A DNA stretch of 64,000 bases from Amaranthus tricolor (lineage: Eukaryota; Streptophyta; Magnoliopsida; Caryophyllales; Amaranthaceae), in contig NC_080052.1 of the NCBI RefSeq assembly GCF_026212465.1, positions 30,922,326 through 30,986,325 on the forward strand, written 5' to 3'. How positions within the stretch are numbered: the first letter of the stretch is position 1; each line of letters begins with the position of its first letter. The notes beneath the pieces were generated by a model that searched no databases, was not told the origin of the DNA, and saw nothing but the letters and a program-made list of their open reading frames with translations. Shown here piece after piece: positions 1-27,952 of the stretch. Made by a program: the position numbers and the translations under genes.

Positions 1-1080
1 ATAAGATAATTAGAGTTTGTATGAAATTAAACACTTTACTAAGTCAAAACTACTATCTTATAATCTAAGATTGAGAATTTTATCTCATAGACTTAGTATA
101 CTTAACACCCCACATAAAATTTAGTTAGACAAACATATAAAATTTATCTTACCATTATAAAGCAATATAGAGTAAATATCTAAGAATATATTTCCTTTTT
201 CTTTCCTTTTTGCATTTTTGAAATTTTTAACTTATTATAAACGGCACAAGTTACAACCTAGTTCAATGATTAATTTCAAACAATCTACCACATTTTTCAA
301 GTTCAACATTAGCAAATTTTCTTGCAAAGATAAATTTGACGTATTATTTTTAAAGGAGCAAAATTTGAAAAAAGGTCAATCAAAAAAGACTTTTTTATGA
401 TTATAAAATTTCTTAAAAAAGCCACATGCATTGAATTGTATGATTTCATATGTCTACACTTAACAAGCAGAAAATATTTTTCAATATGGTACACCGCTAT
501 TTTATTCATTATATTTTATTTAAGTAAATAGAGTAATAAATAAGTATCAATAGAATGTAGCCATGCACGTTAAGGCGTGGTGGTGACATTACTGGTTACA
601 TTTTCAAGAAGTCAACATTACGTGTATTCACATTTGATAGAATAAAAAATAGTTACTTGTAGCTCCAAATTTAAAAAATTTACTACTAAAATCTATTGGC
701 AAAATACAAATTATCCCTCTTGTTTATAAAAAAGGCATATTTTATTATTTTTTTCTGTCACAAGATAACTTATATATGGATAATAGTAGACTATTTAACG
801 TACATAGTTATGTCTATCTCCACAATCGAAATGTGTTAGGCTCCCTTATATCTTTTGATTTTGATAAACAAAAGTCTTAGATTAGAACTATAAATGTAAC
901 ATCTCATATATATATAATATGGATGATTTCATTGTCAGTCGCGATAAACTGAAAAATCTTTAATACGATGGTGATAATATGATATACCAGTGGTCCTATC
1001 AAAGTGTTAACTATGGGTAAATATAAATGTCTTTGTCTGTTATAAGAATAATAGTATGTACATCCCATATTGTTACTCTT
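1..1080. other. AT-rich intergenic DNA
   Basis: No convincing gene is present. Open frames are short and made of AT-rich low-complexity sequence. No terminal repeats were recognised. Confidence 0.6.
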
Positions 1081-1089
1081 TATCTAAAA

Positions 1090-1540
1090 GGAAAAATTAC
1101 CCTGAATAATACGAACTTTCACTGATTTCCCTATAATAATACGAACTTTCAATTAACCATGAATAATACGAACTTTGATACATATTTCCCGCTGGCATAC
1201 CATTTTACCTGTTACCGGTAAACTTACTCATTCCTTTAAAATTTTTTTTTTGGCTGATAAAACTAAGTAAAAAAAATTACCCTGAATAATACGAACTTTC
1301 ACTGATTTTCCTACAATAATACGAACTTTCAATTAACTATGAATAAAATACGAACTTTGATACATATTTCCCGCTAGCATAATGAAGAAATGGAGAATTT
1401 ACCATTTCTCTAGGTAAAGAACCGGTCAGGTATGCTAGCGGGAAATATGTATTAAAGTTCGTATTATTCATGGTTAATTGAAGGTTCGTATTATTATAGG
1501 AAAATCAGTGAAAGTTCGTATTATTCAGGGTAATTTTTCC
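1090..1540. mobile_element. Palindromic Mutator-like non-autonomous element, copy 1
   Basis: The 451-bp element starts GGAAAAATTACCCTGAATAA and ends in the reverse complement of that sequence. The inverted arms exceed 100 bp, and the left arm is partly duplicated in direct orientation at about 1276-1385. A perfect 9-bp duplication (tatctaaaa) flanks it at 1081-1089 and 1541-1549, the size made by Mutator-like transposases. The arms carry short repeats of the word AATAATACGAACTTTC. There is no coding capacity. Related elements lie at 15277-15557 and 61129-61560. Ends and TSD are read directly; the superfamily is inferred from TSD length and long inverted ends. Confidence 0.85.
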
Positions 1541-1549
1541 TATCTAAAA

Positions 1550-2347
1550 TTGAGCCTTCTTTTACAAGGAATAGAAGTACAAAGGAACTTGGAATAAATG
1601 ACCGCATCAATAGTAGATGAACATCATTTGGATGCGTTGGATACTTGTGATAACAAGCTAAATTTAAGTTGAATAGGTTTGATAATAGGGTATTAGAAGC
1701 AAAATAAACATCACAAAATAGTGACAAATTATCTCTTTGTTTCAAGTCTAATTAATTACGTAATATAAAAGTTGTATGGGTTTGCAGGAATCTCTTTTTT
1801 ATAGGATCTTTTTGAGTTGAGGGTCTTTTTGACTGCATCCTCCTTTATGGATATGGATTTCCGTTTTCTTTCCCCAGACCCTTATATCCTAATTTGTATG
1901 CGTAGAATACACTGAATACGATGATGATGATAAAAATAAGTTCTATTGTATAAGTGTATAACCATATTAGAACGATTTGTATTGGAATTTATACTATCCA
2001 CATTTCTAACTTAAAACATTATGTATGGTTTAGAGAAATATCGTAAAATATATAATATATTTTAGCCGAGGTTCTTAACTATCAATTAAATTTTTTGACT
2101 AAATTGGTTCCCACAAGTTTATTGATCAGGATTATATTTTCAGCAAAACAAGTTAATTACCAGCGTAAATTCATGAAAATATTAGGGCTATATCTTACTT
2201 CGTCAAGAATCTTATTGATTTCAACAAACACACTTAGCACAAAGATTAAGATTAGATATTGTCCGAATAATTTTAAAGGAGAATTGAAAATATATGATGA
2301 GAATAGAACAATATAATAGAGACATTACCATAAACAAAAATATATTA
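1550..2347. other. AT-rich intergenic DNA
   Basis: No gene, RNA or terminal-repeat structure was recognised here. Confidence 0.55.
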
Positions 2348-2349
2348 TA

Positions 2350-2634
2350 CTTCGTCTGGTATTTTCATATTACTTGATGCATTTCAATTTTTAGTAATAA
2401 AATAATCATATAAATATCTATTTTACCCCTATTTTTATCCTACTCTATACCTCATTAACTTTCATATCTACTATATAAATATCTATTTTACCTTTATTTT
2501 CAGTTCAAAAGTTTTTTTTTCATGTTTAATTTAGAATTAAAATGGAGGGTATAATTGTCTTTTATATGTTGTGCCCACTTTTTCTTAATTCTTGTACTTA
2601 TGCAAACGTAGCAACAAAAACAGAACAGAGGAAG
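2350..2634. mobile_element. Stowaway-type MITE related to the mariner element at 19-23 kb
   Basis: The 285-bp element has ends CTTCGTCTGG and ...CAGAGGAAG and lies between TA dinucleotides (2348-2349 and 2635-2636), as expected for Tc1/mariner insertions. Its left 110 bp match the reverse complement of the right end of the mariner element (about 23260-23384), including a shared stretch around cctactctatacct. Its right end matches an internal end-like sequence of that element at 21455-21509. It has no coding capacity and is probably a deletion derivative mobilised by a mariner transposase. Confidence 0.75.
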
Positions 2635-2636
2635 TA

Positions 2637-2916
2637 ATAAAATAAAAGAGACTGATTAAAAATACACTCTCTCTAATTCAGAGTTAATGTCTCATTTATT
2701 TTTTACACTACTCACATCTCACTTTTAATTTTAATTTAATTATTAATTTATAAAATTAAATATAATCAATTGAGATTTTGTTTAATTCGTCTTAATGTGA
2801 AGATTATTAATATCAACTTTTTACACTTTTAAATTACATATAATTAAAAATATTATAAATTAAATTAGTACATTAACAAATGTGGAAAAGCAAATGATAC
2901 ATTAACCATCTAACAA

Positions 2917-2969
<53 letters not shown>

Positions 2970-3396
2970 AAGTCTTAATAAATAACGATGATTTGTGAAG
3001 TTAACAAATCACTTTTAAATAGTAGAATTTGATTGGACGAAAATTTTAGGATTTTAATTTATTTTTTTAATTTTATTTATTATTATATTATTATTATTAT
3101 TATCGTCTTTTTATGGCGATTTACAAAAACCTCAATTATTTGTATTTAATTATACTCATCAGATTATCAGTGGCGGCTTGTTAATTCGAGAAAATATTAA
3201 TTGTCGGTCCTACATAATTATCTTTAGTTGTTGTGGGTCAATACGAGTCATGTAAGCAGGTATAATTTATTGAACCCCGAAAAATTGACAAAGGGGACAC
3301 ATAATATACCATCTATACGAAAGCATGACTATTTTCAACCACTCTCCCAAATAAATTTAATTTTCATACTTCTACTCCTATTATCATATATACCCT
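2637..3396. other. Upstream region of CRK1
   Basis: AT-rich sequence with low-complexity ATT runs near 3060-3105 and a long AT microsatellite. The part at 2660-2900 resembles sequence at 30960-31150, probably an old MITE without clear ends. A TTGAC core (the W-box recognised by WRKY factors) lies near 3284, which would fit a defence kinase promoter but is common by chance. Confidence 0.4.
2920..2967. repeat. (AT)n microsatellite
   Basis: About 24 uninterrupted AT units in the CRK1 upstream region. Confidence 0.95.
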
Positions 3397-3403
3397 TATA
3401 AAA
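3397..3403 (+). promoter_or_regulatory. Candidate TATA box of CRK1
   Basis: TTATAAAAC lies about 50 bp before the CRK1 start codon. A transcription start about 30 bp downstream would give a very short leader. Confidence 0.45.
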
Positions 3404-3425
3404 CCACTTATCTATTTAATTAACC

Positions 3426-3431
3426 ATGTAA
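3426..3431 (+). promoter_or_regulatory. Minimal start-stop uORF upstream of CRK1
   Basis: ATG is immediately followed by TAA, 22 nt before the CRK1 start codon. Such minimal uORFs can stall ribosomes. Whether it is transcribed depends on the unknown transcription start. Confidence 0.35.
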
Positions 3432-3447
3432 AAAAGCTTCATATACC

Positions 3448-8504
<5,057 letters not shown>

Positions 8505-10845
8505 TGTTATAAGGAAACATGTATAGAATTTACTAAATAAGTTGTAGTTGTTAAGATAGATCAGTATGTATGTATCATATATTGTGGTTTAACCAAACTA
8601 TTATGTATAGTATAGTGCTAAATTACTAGACATTAAAACTATGATTAGCTTATAATTTATTTATTTACGTGTAGTCATTAAATTTGTAATATTGATATGT
8701 TAATAACAATTAAGTTACACCCTTTTTTGTACCGAAGAATATTATTTATAATGCTTCATTAGCTAGGTTTTTCTTTAGTCCTATTTAAATGCAACATTAT
8801 GGTAATATCATGTTAATTATGGCTATTAGCTTCAAATTTTAATACAAAAAGATTGATTTTTGTTGACAATTAATCTTTTTTTTTTCTAAAATAATCCAAT
8901 CTTGAAAGCATATAATTGTTTGTACATTAATGTTTACATATTGTTGAGGATCAAGGGAATTAAGAAAGTATTCATTTTTTTTTAGAATTGATTTGTTTGT
9001 GACATTTCATTGATGTATGTTCATAAATCATAATTTTTTAATATCAGAGATAAATGAATAAAAGATTCAATTGTTGAAAATAATTTTTAAGAAGGCATGA
9101 GGAATTTAACACTGAGTAAGACAAATTCAAATTATGAAACCATCACAAAAATCTAGGTTAAAGATAGCGATTAAGTTTAATTTATATTAAAAAAATAGAT
9201 TTTTGTTGTGTCTGTGCACAAGTATATTTGTTTATTTATTGATTTTCTTAATTATTTGATTTGATGATTGCGTCTTATCTCGATATAGATAACGACAAAA
9301 GAGTTATTTATTTAAATTAAATGATAATACATGAATATTTTTATGAGTCAAAATGCTTTATTGTAAAATTTTATAGCATTTAAACAACTTTCTACCTTAC
9401 ACTTTTTTTTGATATGAATTTAATATTACTTTAAACATATAATGTAATAGAAGTATTATTCAAAACTTTGATCCGCTGGATCGTGTTAGAAAAGAGATAC
9501 GTACGCCAAAGCCAGCAGTATTTGGCGGTACAAATATACGATACAACGTCGCCACCGAAGTTGACTAAAGACGCAAATAGAAGTAGTGGGAGGATTAAGG
9601 TCTTCGCACGTGATTATGTTGCTTTCCACTTTTCGCTGCGGAGATCATTATTTATTTTTATCCTTATTTTTTACTTTTCAACTATATGTCCTATACAAGC
9701 TACTAATTTGGTGTTCTTTTAAAAAAAATTGATGGGATGATTCTCAGTTTTAGACTTTTTTACAAATATTTATATAAATTCGTTTGGTGACTTTGAGTTT
9801 TCAACTTTTCCATATGATATATAAAATATTTAATATTTGGTTAAATTATGTATATATTTCGGCTAGATTTCGAAATTTGTAGTCATTTACAGTGATTATG
9901 ACGTTTTTTTAAATGTGATCATGTTGGGTAAAATGGTGTAAAATTAACAAAAAAACTTATCTTTTGTCTACCACATAGAAAAATTAAAAGGTAAAGTTCA
10001 GCACGTGGATTAAAAAAATATTTGTCTACCACGTGAAAAAGACAAAAATTCAGGGTTAACACATAAAAATTTTAAAAATAAAATTACTAATTTTGTGTTT
10101 TATTCACTATCAAAATTGAACTAGTCTAAAAATCATATATCCTCTCACCATTTATTTTATGTTTAATTTTTACCTAGACTACCTTTTTCTTGTCTTACTC
10201 TGTTAATCAAAAGAATTCAACAAGTCCTTAAACTTCATTTTATTAAGTTTTAGGAATCATTATTCACCATTACTTTTAAATTTTGTTAAATTTTATAAAA
10301 TCACATTTTTAGTTCATATATCTAACCTAATTAGTTCCGATAATTTTAATTTACTATCATTTTATATATCAATTAGGGAAATATGCTCTATATAAGATAT
10401 AATGATAAAATTAAATTGTACAAAATAATAATAATTGATGTGAAAATAAAACTAATTTCATTTTATAAAACATTGTTGAAAAAAGTATTTATATGTGGTA
10501 ACAAGGAGGAAAACAATATACGATTATTTCCTTAATTGTAGTTATTTTAATGTATTATTTTATTTCTTGATTGTTCCAACGAATTATTATTATATCGAGC
10601 TTTTTCACCTATGCACTTAGTGCACAGGTTTAAGTTATAACATAGGCAAATTTATTTAAATTTTATTTGTAATATTTTTTAAAATTGGTAAAAGTGATGA
10701 ATCATTAGAGAATATTTAATTAAATTTAAATAAATTTACTTATTTTGTAATTTAAATTATGCAACTAGTGTAGAGGTTAAAAAACAGTTATATTTCTAAA
10801 CTTGATAAATGGTTCTATTAATATAATCTATTATGAATTGGCTAT
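8505..10845. other. Intergenic region between CRK1 and the LTR fragment
   Basis: CRK1 3' flanking DNA followed by AT-rich sequence. I see no gene. A less AT-rich segment at about 9470-9620 stands out but contains only an ORF without an ATG and without recognisable similarity. Confidence 0.5.
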
Positions 10846-11670
10846 TGTAATGGTGAAGAAACAAACACAAAAACAAAGTGTAAAAGAAATAACAAATACA
10901 GAGCACAACAATGGAAAAGGCAAAACACAAGATGTATGAGGTATCTATGAATACCTCCCCTTCAAAACAAGTATACTTATCATTAATATACTCAACAATA
11001 CATTAATGACTCACCTTACAAACTTCAAGAACAACCTCTCAAAGGAAATATTGAACCTTTGATGTCAATCTCTCTCAAATGCCCTAATACATGTAGAATG
11101 ACCTCTGTTGGCTAAAACCCTAGTTAGCTCTTAGTATTAGGTTCTTTCTTCTACCCTAATGAACTCCTAAGACTCCTTATATAGTCCCATGACATATTTA
11201 GAGGCCTTAAGACAAACCCACAAAAGCCCACGAAAAACTGTGATTAAAACATAAACATTCTGTTTTCACGTACTGCATGTCGCTCGAATCGAGCGTGCCC
11301 AACTCGACTGGTCGAGCGCCTGTCCAGTGCTCACTGGATCTTCTCTGCTGCTTTGCTCTAGCCATTGCGACTGGTTCCACTTAGCTCGGCTGATCGACCA
11401 CCTCATCACTTGAATCTTGCCTTCATCAAGGCATATCAAATCATTATCATTAATCACTTCATTAAATGACCCAAAACATAAGCTCCCCTACTTCTTTGCG
11501 CTCACAACTTTGTTCTCAAACGTGCAAGCCAAAGAATAAGATACGAAGTGATCGAACTCACCTCACCTCCATCAAGGTAAGATTTGGAGTTTGACTCAAC
11601 ATAATCTTATGAGAGTGTAACACAAACATAATCCATATAATATTGTGGGCTAAATTAATTCAAAGCCCTA
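10846..11670 (-). mobile_element. Ty1/copia-type 3' LTR with flanking polypurine tract (fragment)
   Basis: Read on the minus strand, an LTR of about 631 bp runs from 11476 (TGTTTTGGG...) to 10846 (...CCATTACA). Just before it lies a purine-rich tract (GAAGTAGGGGAGC, complement of about 11480-11494), as expected where plus-strand DNA synthesis starts. The LTR contains a TATATAAGGAG-type promoter and a GC-rich palindromic core with gctcgaatcgagcg at about 11280. The internal region ends near 11670 without gag or pol, so it is a truncated copy. Confidence 0.55.
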
Positions 11671-11679
11671 ACTGAAATA

Positions 11680-12583
11680 ACAAATGAAAATATAGCAATT
11701 GTCTATAATAATAGTGATGAGTATTAGTTTAGCATGAATTCTTAAATGAGACGGTTTCATATTGAGATCAATTCTATTGGACTCATCCGTATATATTTAA
11801 GGAGTTAGATTGATCACTTAGAATTTAAAGTGTCAATTACAAAAATAGAATAAGTATATAAGCTCATCTTATAGTAAGACTGTCTCATACAAGATTAACT
11901 ATAATTTAGATTTTAAAACCTAAATCTTGAAAATATACTCACATTTCAAATAACTATCTCTAGAACATTTGAAATTTGTAACAACAAAATTGGTTTGATA
12001 TTATATTTTATACTAGCATTAATAATAAATATGCCTTTAATTTGTTCCTAAATGATTGTTACATACACTTTCTTTTTCAGTTTGTTTTTTTTTTTTTTTT
12101 GTCACACTTCTCATGTTTACTTAAAATTTCTACTAATATTATCTATATAATTAAAATAATTTTAACAATACTTAATCTTTGTGTATAATATAACATTAAT
12201 AATTTTTTAACACGAAAAAAGTATTTAACAGTGTGAAAGTCCACTTGATCACTATTCCTAATCCATTGACCTCGAATGAAGTACCTCACCATCTGAGAAT
12301 GAAAGATTATTGCATTATTTTTGTTATATCTTTGTGTTGCTCCACTTTGTGAAAACGTGATTGGGTGACTTGTTCCATCAAATTGCGTAATCAAATTGCA
12401 CAAACTCGTTTTTAAATATATATTTAATATTTATATATTCTTAAGTAGACTGGTCAATAATGCTTCAATAATTGTGTTAAAATATACTTGATTTTATAAA
12501 TTTATTGAATTGATATCATTGTAATCAAGAGACCAAGTTAATCAAAAATCTAATTCGATAGTGTGTCTTTATCATATTATTTA
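11680..12583. other. AT-rich intergenic DNA with a GAGAC/GTCTC repeat
   Basis: A repeat at about 11750-11895 has opposing motifs (tgagacggtttcatattgag and gtaagactgtctcatacaag). The rest shows nothing recognisable. The open frame at 12143-12403 on the minus strand has no family features. Confidence 0.5.
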
Positions 12584-12895
12584 CGGCCCGTTTAGTTAGT
12601 GGTACTAAATAGTGGTAATAGGAATGATTTATAATGTAAATTTTCATACTATGTATGTCATTACCATGGTAATGAAAGTTTCATTATAAAAAAGTTTTTT
12701 TGTTCACGATTTTTCATTACCACTTAATACCACATATTTAAGTGGTAATAAATTGGAATGAATTTTGTGAAGAAAATGAGCTTGTTGAAGGAGAATAAGT
12801 ATGGTCATTACATTTATCAAGTGATATTCTTACCAAAATTACACTAACATTCTATTATCATTCCCACCATTTAGTACCGGTTACCAAACGGGCCG
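12584..12895. mobile_element. Tourist-like (PIF/Harbinger) MITE
   Basis: The 312-bp element has inverted ends (CGGCCCGTTTAGTTAGTGGT; the right end reads CGGCCCGTTTGGTAACCGGT in reverse complement). It is flanked by TTA at 12581-12583 and 12896-12898, the 3-bp target preference of PIF/Harbinger transposases. There is no coding capacity. Confidence 0.75.
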
Positions 12896-12898
12896 TTA

Positions 12899-13638
12899 GT
12901 GTATTTTGCTTATGAAAATTATGGTTAAACTTTGAGGAGGGATGAAAGATGGTAACTCATACTTAGGGTGGAGCAAAGATTTTTAAGGTCCTTTTCATTT
13001 TTGCGATGTATGCCCTTCATTATATCAAAAGATAAAAAAAATTTCACTTAAAGAAAAATAATTCAAGACAAAATATATTGTAATATTACATTTAAAATTA
13101 CTTTAAATAAAAAACTTACAAACAAATCACTCTAAAGTATTGCTCAGACCCGGGCCTAAATAGCACTATTTAATATTTGAAGCCCCTTATTTACAGGGGC
13201 CTTAGGCGGTTGGCTACCCCACTTGTGCTCAGAATTGGCATTGCTCATACTTATAAAGAAGGATGTGGTAAAAAGTCCCTGGACTCAAAATAACGCATAG
13301 ATAGAGAGATTCTTGCAACGAAAAATAAGTGAAGCTAAACACATTTAGAGTTTTTGGTATTGATGATTCTAAGTCATAAAAATAAAAATTATTATTGATA
13401 TCAAACAATGCGATACTAATCTATAGTGATCTAATCTATAGTGATAAGAAGATTTTCTTTTCCTTTATTTGTTGAGATTTTCTACACATACTCAGTCCAT
13501 ATTAATTAAATAATACGGTACCCGTATAACCCTTAATCAATTTCGTCATGATTGTTACCATAATAAGACTTGAAAAAAAGACTAAACAGTGACAAAAAGA
13601 TTGATAAGAATAGATTAAATAGTTACAATAAGTCATAT
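12899..13638. other. Upstream region of CRK2
   Basis: AT-rich sequence without a gene. A short tandem duplication (aatctatagtgatc) occurs near 13418-13445. Confidence 0.5.
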
Positions 13639-13650
13639 TATATATATATA
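13639..13650 (+). promoter_or_regulatory. Candidate TATA box of CRK2
   Basis: A TATATATATATA run lies about 65 bp before the CRK2 start codon. Confidence 0.5.
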
Positions 13651-13712
13651 GTTGGTCCAGTTTATACCATCTTTATCTTTAGAAAAACTATTTGTTTCAT
13701 GATCGATCAAAC

Positions 13713-25389
<11,677 letters not shown>

Positions 25390-25957
25390 TTTTTTACTTT
25401 GTATTGTTCTATTTACTGTTAAAGTATATAATATATTATGAAAGCTCAAGTGCTCAACTTACAATGGTGTATTTAGAGCAAACTCATTACACAGTTAGAA
25501 CATGCATAAAAATTAGGGATAACATTTTTTATATGTAAAACGATAGTATGCACTATTACTATTCATTTAGCATCTAGATATGCGATCAGAATAGAAATTA
25601 TTTTGAATTAGATATATTTTTATATTTGTTTATAATGTTTAGTTTTTATATTTTTAAATTTTAACTTTTTAGCTATATTTATAGTCAAAAGTTAAGGAAT
25701 AAAAAAAATCTAATATTCGAGTCTTATTTTAAACGAAATATATATCTATACTTTTTTTAAAGGAATATATACTAGGAGTACTTTCCTCGTATAAGAGGTT
25801 TGGTTCGATTTTCATTCCCCACCTCACCTGATCTTCTCTAACTTGGTGATAAGAAAATACAAAAATCTAAATAGTGCAACTATTAAGAGTTTTCATCGCT
25901 TCTTGAAGACTTAGCTTGTAGCTGTAGGCTATCAGTTGGGCTTTTTAACATTGGACC
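25390..25957. other. CRK2 3' flanking region
   Basis: AT-rich sequence with no gene. It probably contains the CRK2 3' UTR. Confidence 0.5.
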
Positions 25958-26753
25958 TAGAGCTATTCAAATGTGATCCGATTCGAAAATTCGAATTGAA
26001 ATCTAAAGTTAACCGATCTGAAAATATGTTTCTTTTTGAGGTTTATCGAACTGACATTATCCGAATCGAAGTTGCGGCGGAACTGATTCACGACCGAAAA
26101 TCGTAAAATCAAACCTGAAGTGCGAACGATTTTTATAACCGACATATAACCGTTAACCGAGATTACCCGAACCTAATAGTGACCAACCCGATTCATACCC
26201 GAACCGAATCATGCTTGAAACCGAACTTGATCCGGCCAAAACCGACGTAACTCGAACGAATTTTTAATCGAAATGCTATAAACCTGAACCAATTTTTTAC
26301 GTAGAGGTATGATTGACTCATATTCAATTACCTTATTAGTTAATCTAATAAAGTAATAGAAATTTTAATAAATTAAATTTTATACATACATGGTTTCATA
26401 TATTTAGAGTCAATGGTCAATGTTTATTTAACTATTTTTAATCAATTTAGATGAAAATTAATAAAACTTTAATTTTAATTTACAGTTAAATAATTAAGTA
26501 AAAGTAACAAAGTAATAATCACTAACCGATTTGCTTTTTAACTATTTTGCCTTAACTAAGGGGATTCTTATCATCAATTAAAAAATGTCTAACCGAATTG
26601 ATGTTATCCCGATAGCTCAAATAACTGATCTTCAACCGAACTGTGACTAACGACTTGACCTAAGTGTGACCCGCCGTAACACGCATCCGAAATATAGCTG
26701 AATGGAATGACACCCGTCCGAAACCGACTCGATCACCCGAATGAATACCTCTA
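25958..26753. mobile_element. hAT-like element with perfect 8-bp TSD
   Basis: The 796-bp element starts TAGAGCTATTCAAATG and ends in the reverse complement of TAGAGGTATTCATTCGG. It is flanked by attggacc at 25950-25957 and 26754-26761, a perfect 8-bp duplication as made by hAT transposases. Both subterminal regions are dense in CCGAA/TCGAA/ACCGA words, and the centre is AT-rich. No transposase frame is present. Confidence 0.8.
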
Positions 26754-26799
26754 ATTGGACCCCATTTGGATGGAGAAATTGTATGCTTATATATTATCT

Positions 26800-26995
26800 C
26801 AAACTTAACCCATTAAAGATGAATATCTATGTATCGTATTTATAATGCCTACTTACATTATCTTTAATGCTTACTTATTGTATTCTTAATGTCTATTTTA
26901 AATTTTCAATATTGTAAATGTCTACTTACATTATTCTTGATACCTACTTACAATATTTTAAAAAATACATAATGGATTTTTAGCTAGGCAAGATG
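26800..26995. repeat. Dispersed repeat with internal tandem units
   Basis: Units of about 24 bp (variants of taatgcctacttacattatc) repeat several times, bracketed by cccattaaagatgaat and aaaatacataatgg. The same structure occurs at 29935-30110. Confidence 0.6.
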
Positions 26996-26998
26996 AGT

Positions 26999-27009
26999 CC
27001 CACTATTAC

Positions 27010-27067
<58 letters not shown>
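26999..27067. repeat. (ATT)n microsatellite
   Basis: About 20 TTA/ATT units in an uninterrupted run. Confidence 0.9.
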
Positions 27068-27068
<1 letters not shown>

Positions 27069-27200
27069 GCAAGAATAATAAGTATTTTATCTTACTTTAA
27101 TTGAAGCCGTGTTGTTAAATAATAGAAATTATTTCTTCGAGTTGCCATTTTCGTCCCTTTTTAAAGTCTAAGTATGATTTCTATTTGCAAAATACACTAA

Positions 27201-27949
27201 GGGGGTGTTTGGTATTAGGAGTGGAAATGGAATGGAAATGTAACATTTAAAGAGAAGTAAGGGAAATGTTAAGTATAGTTGTTATGCGTTGTTTGGTATT
27301 ATTTAGGTAAGGCAATCACTTAATTCATATTTTCTTTATATGTTGTTTGATTTTCATTTGAAAAGTAAAACTTTCATTATTGATTTTTGACAATCAAATT
27401 TCAAAGCTATACTCAGTTGGGCACAAAAAAAAATAAAGTAAATTTATATTTAATTTTTAAAAAAGAGGAATATGAAATACTATAATTTTTTAAAAAATTA
27501 TGAAATGAAATTAATTAAGGTTTTAGAAATTAGAATACTAGACACAAAAAAAACTCAAATGAAGAGAGAAAAGTACCATGGGATTGATTAAAATTTTTAA
27601 CAAATATAAAGAAAAAAGTTTGTATATAAAATTTTATAGGTGTTTTTTTTTTCAATATTAATGTTGGAGTTTCATATATCATCCTTCATTATCTTAGACA
27701 TTGAAGTACTGAACTATGTAGTTGATTTTATAATCCAATGCATATTGGCATTTGGCAGTGAAGGGTGAGACACCATTACCGCTATGAAATAGATTGTTAC
27801 TGTAGCTTTGGGAGAAGTAACAAAGCAACGGAATCTGTTATCTCAATGAAACGGATTTGCTTACCATATTCTCAAACCAAACACAAAGTAACAGATTTTC
27901 TTTTTCGTTTCCGTTTCCAAGTCTAAATAAATGCATACCAAACATGCCC
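27201..27949. mobile_element. Tourist-like (PIF/Harbinger) element
   Basis: The 749-bp element has ends GGGGGTGTTTGGTAT and, in reverse complement, GGGCATGTTTGGTAT, flanked by TAA at 27198-27200 and 27950-27952. Subterminal sequence is also partly inverted (ggaaatggaatgg against ccgtttcc). No transposase frame is present. Confidence 0.75.
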
Positions 27950-27952
27950 TAA

